NCBI GenBank assembly: GCA_012799755.1
Contig: JAAZKQ010000379.1
Span: forward strand, 1 to 6,531
Direction: 5' to 3'
Source of the DNA: Lentisphaerota bacterium
GTDB lineage: Bacteria; Verrucomicrobiota; Lentisphaeria; Oligosphaerales; Oligosphaeraceae
Length of the DNA stretch: 6,531 nucleotides
Below the pieces are notes generated by a model that worked only from the letters and a program-made list of their open reading frames with translations, ran no database searches and was not told the DNA's origin. Positions within the stretch are counted from its first letter, which is position 1. Every line of letters begins with the position of its first letter. This document shows, piece after piece, positions 1 through 5,629 of this stretch. The position numbers and the translations under genes are program-made.

Positions 1-144
1 AAAACCAAGCACACGCAGGCGCCAACCGTTCTGTGGGCTTGCAGCCCGCAGCGGCACATGACCCCGCAAACGGCGTGCAAGCATGCTCGCAATATCGCTG
101 TTACCAATGGGTGACCGCTTACGGTCAATACTGCTTAGTGCCAT
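1..144 (-). CDS. Partial hypothetical protein (5' part, runs off left edge)
   Basis: An open frame begins at an ATG at 144 and runs without a stop for 48 codons to the window edge. Its first residues are MALSSIDRKRSPIGNSDIAS, followed by an arginine-rich stretch and a Trp-Arg-Leu-Arg segment. It starts 20 bases after the stop of the kinase-like gene on the same strand, which fits a downstream operon partner. I see no clear Shine-Dalgarno in front of the ATG; the nearest purine run is weak (GGCGAG). No domain can be recognised from this fragment and no function is proposed. The frame could be chance, but co-direction, tight spacing and lack of stops make a real gene somewhat more likely than not. 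Confidence 0.42.
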   Translation of the reverse strand, partial: MALSSIDRKRSPIGNSDIASMLARRLRGHVPLRAASPQNGWRLRVLGF

Positions 145-164
145 GCTCGCCGACGGACCTATAG

Positions 165-1946
165 CTACCTGGGTGCCGCAGCAAGGCCATATTTCCTCAA
201 CAGATACTCCTTGCCGGGCTGCGCCGCAACGGCCATTCCGGCGTAACGGCGGCTGTCTTCCGGAAAGCCATACCAGTCGCAGAGCAAGGCCAGTTGCAGA
301 TAGTTGTCAAAACTATCTCTTGCGGCAATTCGTTCCTGGCGCTTATTGACGGCCATATCCAAGCGTTTTTCGGCGTAAAAGGCAAAAATGTCCCAGAGCT
401 GAGGCCAAGCCAGATCCGCAAAGCCAACCTGCATGCTGGCCTCTGTGTCCGTTTCAGCCAAGTCACGGCGACGGATGGTCAGCCCCTTCTCATTAGCGCG
501 AGGTATGGCACCCAAGTACGAACGGCCATCTCGCAGCATTATCCGACCATTCTCGCCGCGGTCGTAACCGATATAGCGCATCGTCTGCTGCAAATAATCC
601 AGCGCCAAACCGAGAATGCGCAGACGGTCGCGTTCCGTTTCCTGCAGCGCCGCCGGTACTGCTTCCAGATAGCGTTTGTTCTCCTCACGCGTAGCCTTGA
701 AGTCAAGGTCCGGTGGCTGGGGACGTGACGCCCATACAGCCGGAGCTATCACTGCCACGCCACCCTCGGCCTCCCGCTTCCCGCCAGTGCCGCCCGGCAG
801 TTCACCGAGGGCCTCACCCGCCGCAGCCGTTTTTGACGCCGTTAAAGACGGTGACACCATACCCGACATGTCGGCAGCGCGCCGCTGCTGCAAGCGATAT
901 GCCAGAAACACGGCGCAAAGGGCCAAAAAAGCACAAAGTAAAAGGACATTGACAATATTCGAACCGCGGCGGCGCTCCGAACGCTGGACGGGCCTGGCTG
1001 CGGGTGAAACAAGGTCCCCCGGCCGACGCCCTCCGGCAGCACGCGCGCCACCATTCCGGAAGACCTTGCCCGTACCTTGCCGTGCTAGGCTCTTTCGCTC
1101 CAAAATGCTGAAAATTTCGGCATAGCTGTCTGGACGCTCCTCCGGACGTTCAGACAGCATACGTTCAAGGCACTCGCCAAAGGCCTGCGAGTAGCTCGGG
1201 TGACTCACATGCAAGGGTGTCCGGGCCTCTGCCGGCCGACATCCTGTCGCCAGCTCGTAGAGGATCACCCCCAGACTGTACAAATCGCTTGCCGTACTTA
1301 CCGCCGCACCACTGCGCACGTCGGGGCCGGCATAAGGATCAGCTTCTGCATCCTTCCCCAGTGCGCGTGCTACCCCAAAATCCGTCACCCGAACAAAATT
1401 ATCCTTGCCAAAGAGAATATTGCCCGGGCCGAGCCCGCCATGGCAAATATCGGCAGCGTCAGCTGCCTTCAAGGCGTCAATGATACAAAGTCCATAACGC
1501 TGCAACAAGGCGGGCGTCATCTGCTTTTTGGTCTCAGCGTAAGATATCGTGGGGACGTATTGCTGCACCACGTAGGCGGCTCCGTCGTCACTGCGACCAC
1601 AAGCATAGACCGACACCACCTGTGGGTGAGCAACGACAGCCATCCGGCGAGTCACCGACAGAAAAGCTTCCAACTGCTCCTCGCTGAAACGGCTACCGGC
1701 GGCAACCACCTTAACGCAGACTTCCCGGTCCAAAGTCGTATCCAAGGCCCGGTAAACCTGCAGGGCCGGTTCTTCATATAAAATATCTTCCAGAAGTATG
1801 GATTGGAACCACTTCGGCACCCGGAATTCCACCCCGCAACGCGGGCAGGGATGCAAACTCAACGGCGCCAGCTCACTGACGTCTAACTTATGCCCGCAGC
1901 CCGGACAACGTATCTTCATGGCGGATTGGCTGGAATGCTCGGTCAT
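165..1946 (-). CDS. Membrane-anchored zinc-ribbon protein with degenerate Ser/Thr kinase domain (probable pseudokinase)
   Basis: This is a 593-residue protein if the ATG at 1946 is used. A four-cysteine zinc ribbon comes first (C14-x2-C17 and C34-x2-C37). A Hanks-type kinase fold follows at about 50-285. It keeps the VCVK lysine (K79), a histidine at the catalytic-loop position (H169), the asparagine N176, the DFG motif (189-191), the helix-F aspartate (D221, SDLYSLGVILYEL) and the late arginine (R271). The glycine-rich loop is missing, the HRD aspartate is glycine (HGGLGPGN), the loop lysine is glycine, and APE reads GPD. Known kinase chemistry therefore suggests little or no phosphotransfer, so a binding or scaffold role is inferred. 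A basic Gly/Arg linker (about 290-328) leads to one membrane span (about 330-350), then a roughly 240-residue, probably extracytoplasmic part with a Pro/Gly/Ala-rich stretch and a charged helical C-terminus that I do not recognise. The frame opens upstream at TTG 2024 and has ATGs at 1982 and 1919. I chose 1946 because it lies shortly before the zinc ribbon; its upstream GAGA is only a weak ribosome site. It has its own promoter. Confidence 0.9.
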   Translation of the reverse strand: MTEHSSQSAMKIRCPGCGHKLDVSELAPLSLHPCPRCGVEFRVPKWFQSILLEDILYEEPALQVYRALDTTLDREVCVKVVAAGSRFSEEQLEAFLSVTRRMAVVAHPQVVSVYACGRSDDGAAYVVQQYVPTISYAETKKQMTPALLQRYGLCIIDALKAADAADICHGGLGPGNILFGKDNFVRVTDFGVARALGKDAEADPYAGPDVRSGAAVSTASDLYSLGVILYELATGCRPAEARTPLHVSHPSYSQAFGECLERMLSERPEERPDSYAEIFSILERKSLARQGTGKVFRNGGARAAGGRRPGDLVSPAARPVQRSERRRGSNIVNVLLLCAFLALCAVFLAYRLQQRRAADMSGMVSPSLTASKTAAAGEALGELPGGTGGKREAEGGVAVIAPAVWASRPQPPDLDFKATREENKRYLEAVPAALQETERDRLRILGLALDYLQQTMRYIGYDRGENGRIMLRDGRSYLGAIPRANEKGLTIRRRDLAETDTEASMQVGFADLAWPQLWDIFAFYAEKRLDMAVNKRQERIAARDSFDNYLQLALLCDWYGFPEDSRRYAGMAVAAQPGKEYLLRKYGLAAAPR

Positions 1947-2075
1947 TTTTTTCAGTCTCAATACAGGTTCCGGGGCGACCATGCCACATAAAAGGCGCTG
2001 GTCACAGCACAATGTGCCCCGCAATCGGCTACGCCACAGACTGCCTCACGGCAAAACGCAAACGGGATAGCGCCC

Positions 2076-2104
2076 ATTATAGCAAAATATGCCCATAGGC
2101 TCAA
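2076..2104 (-). promoter_or_regulatory. Probable sigma-70-type promoter of the kinase-like gene
   Basis: On the minus strand a TTGAGC box (2104-2099) is followed by exactly 17 bases and then a perfect TATAAT (2081-2076). Transcription would start near 2069, giving a leader of about 120 bases to the ATG at 1946, or about 45 bases if the TTG at 2024 is the start. The site lies between the rplT terminator and the kinase-like gene, where a promoter is expected. The minus-35 box matches the consensus at 4 of 6 positions. Confidence 0.65.
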
Positions 2105-2211
2105 GAGCAGCAGCAGCATTTGTCACGCAACCGCCGTGGTTTGAACTCTCCTGGACAAAAGCTCGGCCTGCCTCACCAGGCTCTCACCGCCCATCGCCGG
2201 AAACGCGATAC

Positions 2212-2246
2212 AAAAAAAGAGCATGGTCGAATAAACAACCATGCTC
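2212..2246 (-). terminator. Intrinsic terminator after rplT
   Basis: The minus strand reads a perfect 9-bp stem GAGCATGGT/ACCATGCTC (2246-2238 with 2227-2219) around a 10-base loop, followed directly by seven T residues (2218-2212). It lies 24 bases after the rplT stop and closes the ribosomal-protein cluster. On the plus strand no T tract follows the stem, so it acts in one direction. Confidence 0.92.
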
Positions 2247-2270
2247 ATGGAAGGCTAATACTCATTACGC

Positions 2271-2624
2271 TTAGCGCGCCGCTTTGGCTTGCTCAATCAG
2301 CTGCGTAAATGCCGCTGGATCGTTCACCGCCAGTTCTGCTAGTACCTTGCGGTTGATCTCAATGCCGGCTTTGGTCAAACCGTCAATAAGCCAGCTGTAC
2401 TTGAAGTCAGCAGCGCGGCAAGCCGCATTGATGCGCACTGTCCACAATCTGCGATACTGGCGTTTTTTCTGCTTGCGGCCCACATAGGCGTTGGCCATCG
2501 CGCGATCCACCGCATCGTATGCCACACGGATCAGCTTGCTGCGATTGCCACGATACCCCTTGGCCTGACGCAATACCCGCTTGCGTCGCTTGCGGGAAGG
2601 AACTGCATAAGTCGTTCTTGGCAT
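2271..2624 (-). CDS. rplT: 50S ribosomal protein L20
   Basis: This is a 117-residue, very basic protein of the usual L20 length. L20 binds 23S rRNA, is needed early in 50S assembly, and in studied bacteria represses its own cluster by binding the mRNA. The family pattern is clear: a basic N-terminal tail (RKRRKR), then AKGYRGNRSKL, then RQYRRLWTVRINAA, and a globular C-terminal part with YSWLIDGLTKAGIEINRK. The ATG at 2624 has a good GGAGA site 6 bases upstream. It is the last gene of the cluster, 93 bases after rpmI and followed by a strong terminator. Nothing in the protein is unusual, so any peculiarity of regulation lies in the hairpins upstream. Confidence 0.98.
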   Translation of the reverse strand: MPRTTYAVPSRKRRKRVLRQAKGYRGNRSKLIRVAYDAVDRAMANAYVGRKQKKRQYRRLWTVRINAACRAADFKYSWLIDGLTKAGIEINRKVLAELAVNDPAAFTQLIEQAKAAR

Positions 2625-2663
2625 CTTATCTCTCCATTGTGCCTTTGCCTTGCTATACGGCAG

Positions 2664-2680
2664 CAGGACGGCACGTCCTG
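2664..2680 (-). promoter_or_regulatory. Hairpin in the rpmI-rplT gap
   Basis: CAGGACG and CGTCCTG form a perfect 7-bp stem with a 3-base loop in the 93-base space between rpmI and rplT. No T tract follows on either strand, so it does not look like a terminator. It could be an mRNA structure affecting rplT translation or processing, since L20 is known in other bacteria to bind structured mRNA in this cluster. That role is inference. Confidence 0.4.
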
Positions 2681-2717
2681 TTTGATCACTTCTCTATCAG
2701 CACACCCTGCGCTCAGC

Positions 2718-2918
2718 TCACAAGCCGTAAGGCAACGAGGCCTTCAGGCGAGACACCTCGCACGATTTCACCGCCGTGGCGCGGCCCAAACGGCGCTTGC
2801 GCTTGGAACTTTTCTTCGTCAAAATGTGACGGGCATTGGCACAGTTGCGAACATACTTACCCGTCCCAGTTTGCTTGAAGCGCTTGGCGGCGGCCTTCCT
2901 GGTCTTCATCTTTGACAT
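2718..2918 (-). CDS. rpmI: 50S ribosomal protein L35
   Basis: This is a 66-residue basic protein, the normal length of L35, a small component of the large ribosomal subunit. The N-terminus MSKMKTRKAAAKRFKQTGTG carries the family signature, and the middle has the expected HILTKKSSKRKRRL run. The ATG at 2918 is chosen because it gives the full conserved N-terminus; the second ATG at codon 4 would remove it. Upstream, the purines AGGACGGGA give a modest ribosome site. The gene sits between infC and rplT as in most bacteria, but a strong terminator-like hairpin lies in the 150-base gap before it, so its expression may depend on read-through or on a separate weak promoter. Confidence 0.97.
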   Translation of the reverse strand: MSKMKTRKAAAKRFKQTGTGKYVRNCANARHILTKKSSKRKRRLGRATAVKSCEVSRLKASLPYGL

Positions 2919-2994
2919 TGCTAATCCCGTCCTATAAACACCAATCCGCTACGTTCAAAAAAAACTACACTCACTTTATGGGATACCCGCCCGC

Positions 2995-3028
2995 AAAAAA
3001 CGGGAACAGCGCCGGGGCCGCTGTTCCC
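2995..3028 (-). terminator. Intrinsic terminator or attenuator between infC and rpmI
   Basis: On the minus strand a perfect 10-bp stem GGGAACAGCG/CGCTGTTCCC (3028-3019 with 3011-3002) encloses a 7-base loop. It is followed after one G by six T residues (3000-2995). It starts 40 bases after the infC stop. By structure it is a full Rho-independent terminator, yet two genes of the same cluster follow. It could end the infC transcript partly, act as an attenuator for L35/L20, or simply divide the cluster into two units. Confidence 0.82.
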
Positions 3029-3068
3029 TTGCTCTCGTTTACCGAACTGACCTGGCGCCCAACCCCAA

Positions 3069-3587
3069 TTATTTCTGTGGCTTCGGGGCCAACACCATAA
3101 TCACATTTCGGCCAAACTGTTTCGCGGGAGAATCCACCACAGCAACATCACCAACCGTTTCAATCAGCCGATCAAGAACCCGCATACCCAAATCAATATG
3201 GGCCATTTCACGGCCACGGAAGGCGAGAAGAACCTTTACCTTATCACCCTTCTGCAAAAAAGCAATCGTATGGCGAGCTTTTGTCTGGAAATCATTATCA
3301 TCAATATTCGGATGCATCTTGACTTCCTTGACCTTATGCTGGACCTGCTTGCGCTTGGCTTCCCGCTGACGCTTGCACTCCTGATACTGGTACTTCCCGA
3401 AGTCCATGATGCGACACACCGGCGGGTCTACCTTGCCGGCGATTTCCACCAAGTCCAGCCCTGCGGCGTTTGCGCGCTCCAAGGCGGCCTCGAAGCTCAG
3501 CAAGCCGAGTTGCTCATTGTCTTCCGAGATCAGGCGGACAGTCTTGCCCCTGAAAAAACGGTCACCGGTTTTTAGCTGACGTGCGAT
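3069..3587 (-). CDS. infC: Translation initiation factor IF3, apparent AUC start
   Basis: IF3 binds the 30S subunit, prevents premature joining with 50S and rejects wrong start codons and non-initiator tRNA. With the start at 3587 the protein has 172 residues, close to the usual length. The N-terminal domain (about 1-75) contains VRLISEDNEQLG, DLVEIAGKVDPPVCRIMDFG and the family signature at 59-72. A basic linker follows, then the C-terminal domain with FRGREMAH and VIMVLAPKPQK. The start is the key point. The homologous frame begins right after an in-frame TAG, contains no ATG, GTG or TTG before the TTG at 3503, and that TTG would delete about 28 conserved residues. The codon at 3587-3585 is ATC, with GGAGG 8 bases upstream and residues ARQLKTGDRFFRGKTVRL after it. 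infC is known to start at AUU or AUC in other bacteria, which lets IF3 repress its own synthesis. The same control is inferred here. Confidence 0.93.
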   Translation of the reverse strand: MARQLKTGDRFFRGKTVRLISEDNEQLGLLSFEAALERANAAGLDLVEIAGKVDPPVCRIMDFGKYQYQECKRQREAKRKQVQHKVKEVKMHPNIDDNDFQTKARHTIAFLQKGDKVKVLLAFRGREMAHIDLGMRVLDRLIETVGDVAVVDSPAKQFGRNVIMVLAPKPQK

Positions 3588-3588
3588 G

Positions 3589-3600
3589 GGAGGATCCTCC
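3589..3600 (-). promoter_or_regulatory. infC Shine-Dalgarno inside a perfect palindrome
   Basis: The ribosome site of infC is GGAGGATCCTCC, a perfect 12-base palindrome one base before the ATC codon. GGAGG lies 8 bases from the start, which is good spacing and decides the start choice. In RNA the sequence can fold as a 4-bp GGAG/CUCC stem with a GAUC loop, which would hide the site, or pair between two molecules. Whether this matters for control is not shown. Confidence 0.75.
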
Positions 3601-3699
3601 TATACTAGGGTTGCTATTCAAACGACGCCGGTCCCCTTGGACAAGCGCAACGGCGACCGACTCGACCCGGCCACCCTGAGTCCATATTCACCAAGACAC

Positions 3700-3705
3700 A
3701 GTATA
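3700..3705 (-). promoter_or_regulatory. Possible minus-10 box of an infC promoter
   Basis: TATACT on the minus strand matches the minus-10 consensus at 5 of 6 positions and lies in the 180-base thrS-infC gap. No good minus-35 box lies 16-18 bases upstream; a TTGCCA is present but 22 bases away. This is a weak candidate. The infC promoter could equally lie inside thrS, as it does in Escherichia coli. Confidence 0.22.
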
Positions 3706-3716
3706 CACTAACGCAA

Positions 3717-3751
3717 TGCCTGGCCTCTGGCAAATCCACGACAGCCAGGCA
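3717..3751 (-). other. Hairpin after thrS in the infC leader
   Basis: An 8-bp perfect stem TGCCTGGC/GCCAGGCA (3751-3744 with 3724-3717) encloses a 19-base loop, beginning 16 bases after the thrS stop. No T tract follows, so it is not a standard terminator. It may stabilise or process the thrS message end, or form part of a longer structured infC leader. Further small pairings (CGCCG with CGGCG, enclosing GTCC with GGAC) occur nearer to infC. Confidence 0.4.
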
Positions 3752-3767
3752 CACAGCACCGACGGCA

Positions 3768-5495
3768 CTACTGCATATCGTCATTTTCTCTGCGCACCCG
3801 CTCCAAGAAAGCCGCGAAGGGCATGGCCCCCTCTTCGCCCTGGGCACGACTGCGTACGGACACTTCCTGCCGCTCGGCTTCGCGCTCACCCACAATCAGC
3901 AGATACGGGATGCGCTGATTGCGACCGCGGCGGATTTTGCCGCCAATGGGATCGGCCTCCATATCCACGCTCACGCGCAAATGCGCCGCCTTCAACCGTG
4001 CGGCCAAGTCCTGTGCATAGTCCTCGAACTTCTCACTGATGGGCAGAACGCGCACCTGCTCCGGCGCCAACCACAGTGGAAACGCCCCGGCATAGTGCTC
4101 AACCAGGATGCCGAAGAAACGCTCAAGGGAGCCCAGCAGCGCCCGGTGCACCATGTAGGGCCGATGCTTCTGGCCGTCCTGGCCGACATAGGTCATGTCG
4201 AAGCGCTCGGGCAGATTAAAGTCAAACTGGATGGTGCTGGTCTGCCATTCGCGGCCAAGCGCGTCCTTGATCTTCAGATCAATCTTCGGACCATAGAAGG
4301 CGCCGCCACCCTCGTCACGCTCGCAGCTGACGCCCTCGGCGCGCACGGCCTTCTCCAACGACTGCAACGCCTGTTCCCACATGGAGTCATCGCCGACGGC
4401 TTTGGCAGGCCGCGTCGCCAAGTAGGCCTTGATCTCCTTGAAACCGAATTTCTCCCACATGAACAAGCTGAAGCGGAGCACTTCGCGAATTTCATCCTCA
4501 ATCTGTTCCGGCGTGCAAATGATGTGGGCGTCATCCTGAGTAAAACCGCGCACGCGCAGCAGTCCGTGCAGTACGCCGGCTTTCTCATAGCGATACACCG
4601 TGCCCAGCTCGGCCCAGCGCAGCGGCAGCTCACGATAAGATCGCGGGCGGTCTTTATACACCTCAATGTGGAAAGGGCAGTTCATCGGCTTGGCGTAATA
4701 GGGATCACCGTCAATATCCATGGACGAGTACATGCCCTCACGATAGAAATCCAAGTGGCCGCTGATTTCCCACAGCAGGGCCCGACCCACGTGCGGCGTG
4801 TAGAGCAACTCGTAGCCGTGCTCGTAATGGGCCTGCTTCCAGAAGGTCTCAATCACATGCCGCACCCGCGCGCCATTGGGATGCCAGCAGATCAACCCCG
4901 GGCCAATCTCCTCATGCGTGCTGTACAAATCCATCTCGGTGCCGATGCGACGATGATCGCGCTTCTTGGCCTCCTCAATGCGGTCGAGATAGGCCTGTAA
5001 TTCCTCTTTCGTTGGGAAGGCCGTACCGTACACCCGTTGCAGCATGGGATTTTTCTCGTTGCCGCGGAAATAGGAACCGGCAATAGACAGCAGTTTCACC
5101 GCACCGATCTCTGTGCTGACCTCAACGTGCGGGCCGCGACACAAATCAACGAAGTCCGCACACTGGTAGAGACTAACTTTCTCCCCCTCGGGAATGTCAT
5201 CCAAGCGAGAAAGCTTGAAGGTCTGATTGCGCTCCGCAAAATACTGACGCGCTTCTTCGCGACTCACTTCCCGACGCTCAAACTGCAGCTGCCGACCGAG
5301 CATCTTGCGCATCTCTTTCTCAATCGTCTTGAGGTCCTCCGGCACCAACCGGTGACTCATGTCAAAGTCGTAGTAAAAGCCCTCGTCCGTCGCCGGGCCG
5401 ATGTCAAACTTGACATCCGGATATAATTTCTGCACTGCGGCGGCCATGACGTGTGCCGCACTATGACGAATCGTGTGCAAATCTGAATTCGACAT
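3768..5495 (-). CDS. thrS: Threonyl-tRNA synthetase lacking the N-terminal TGS domain
   Basis: This class II enzyme attaches threonine to tRNA-Thr in the cytoplasm, using ATP. The product has 575 residues against about 640 in Escherichia coli. The difference is at the N-terminus: the protein starts directly in the editing domain (about 1-180), whose zinc-like site is complete (H11, H15 in HSAAH; C119 and H123 in CRGPH), so removal of mischarged serine should be intact. The catalytic domain (about 185-470) has the zinc ligands C273 (MNCPFH), H324 (QDDAH) and H450 (PYMVHR), with motif 2 around 290-325 and motif 3 around 445-465. The anticodon-binding domain fills about 475-575 and includes DPIGGKIR. 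The ATG at 5495 is firm: an in-frame TAA lies one codon upstream, and GAGGAGA sits 9 bases away. So the TGS domain is truly absent, not mis-annotated. A TATAAT box upstream and a terminator after hisB suggest separate transcription. Confidence 0.97.
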   Translation of the reverse strand: MSNSDLHTIRHSAAHVMAAAVQKLYPDVKFDIGPATDEGFYYDFDMSHRLVPEDLKTIEKEMRKMLGRQLQFERREVSREEARQYFAERNQTFKLSRLDDIPEGEKVSLYQCADFVDLCRGPHVEVSTEIGAVKLLSIAGSYFRGNEKNPMLQRVYGTAFPTKEELQAYLDRIEEAKKRDHRRIGTEMDLYSTHEEIGPGLICWHPNGARVRHVIETFWKQAHYEHGYELLYTPHVGRALLWEISGHLDFYREGMYSSMDIDGDPYYAKPMNCPFHIEVYKDRPRSYRELPLRWAELGTVYRYEKAGVLHGLLRVRGFTQDDAHIICTPEQIEDEIREVLRFSLFMWEKFGFKEIKAYLATRPAKAVGDDSMWEQALQSLEKAVRAEGVSCERDEGGGAFYGPKIDLKIKDALGREWQTSTIQFDFNLPERFDMTYVGQDGQKHRPYMVHRALLGSLERFFGILVEHYAGAFPLWLAPEQVRVLPISEKFEDYAQDLAARLKAAHLRVSVDMEADPIGGKIRRGRNQRIPYLLIVGEREAERQEVSVRSRAQGEEGAMPFAAFLERVRRENDDMQ

Positions 5496-5554
5496 TGGTT
5501 AAACTCTCCTCAAGTCCCCTACGCCGGCCACCAAAGAGCCAGAACAGGCGGACA

Positions 5555-5583
5555 ATTATACTATGGAATAAAATCATCGAAAA
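5555..5583 (-). promoter_or_regulatory. Probable thrS promoter
   Basis: A perfect TATAAT (5560-5555) lies on the minus strand, about 60 bases before the thrS ATG, which would give a leader of about 53 bases. The minus-35 region (around 5583-5578) is T-rich and matches the consensus poorly; it overlaps the T tract of the hisB terminator. The A/T-rich stretch between the boxes stands out from the surrounding GC-rich sequence. The call rests mainly on the minus-10 box and the position. Confidence 0.5.
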
Positions 5584-5612
5584 AAATGGCGAGCAGTGAT
5601 CAAATCAGGCTC
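5580..5612 (-). terminator. Probable intrinsic terminator after hisB
   Basis: On the minus strand GAGC and TGAT pair with ATCA and GCTC around a 3-base loop, with a small internal loop. Seven T residues (5586-5580) follow four bases later. It lies 17 bases after the hisB stop. The stem is imperfect and weaker than the other terminators in the window, so the T run carries much of the evidence. Confidence 0.5.
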
Positions 5613-5629
5613 CTTGGCCACCATGGCGC

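Noticed and set aside
1200..1781. Plus-strand reading frame (193 codons) opposite the kinase domain
   Set aside because: It is antisense to a clear kinase-fold coding sequence, and its product resembles no protein.
2108..2118. Short GCA trinucleotide run
   Set aside because: There are only a few units, common by chance in GC-rich DNA, with no sign of function.
2105..2211. tRNA-like or small-RNA-like piece (a GTTCAAACC T-arm-like string and a 5-bp hairpin on the minus strand)
   Set aside because: No acceptor stem, anticodon arm or CCA end fits around it, and the hairpin has only a short, offset T run.
2919..2965. Promoter for rpmI (TTGAAC, 16 bases, TATAGG)
   Set aside because: Both boxes match only 4 of 6 positions, and the minus-10 overlaps the rpmI ribosome-binding purines, leaving almost no leader.
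3981..5000. Long plus-strand reading frame (339 codons) opposite thrS
   Set aside because: It lies fully antisense to highly conserved thrS sequence; its length follows from the codon bias of the real gene. It shows no recognisable domain.
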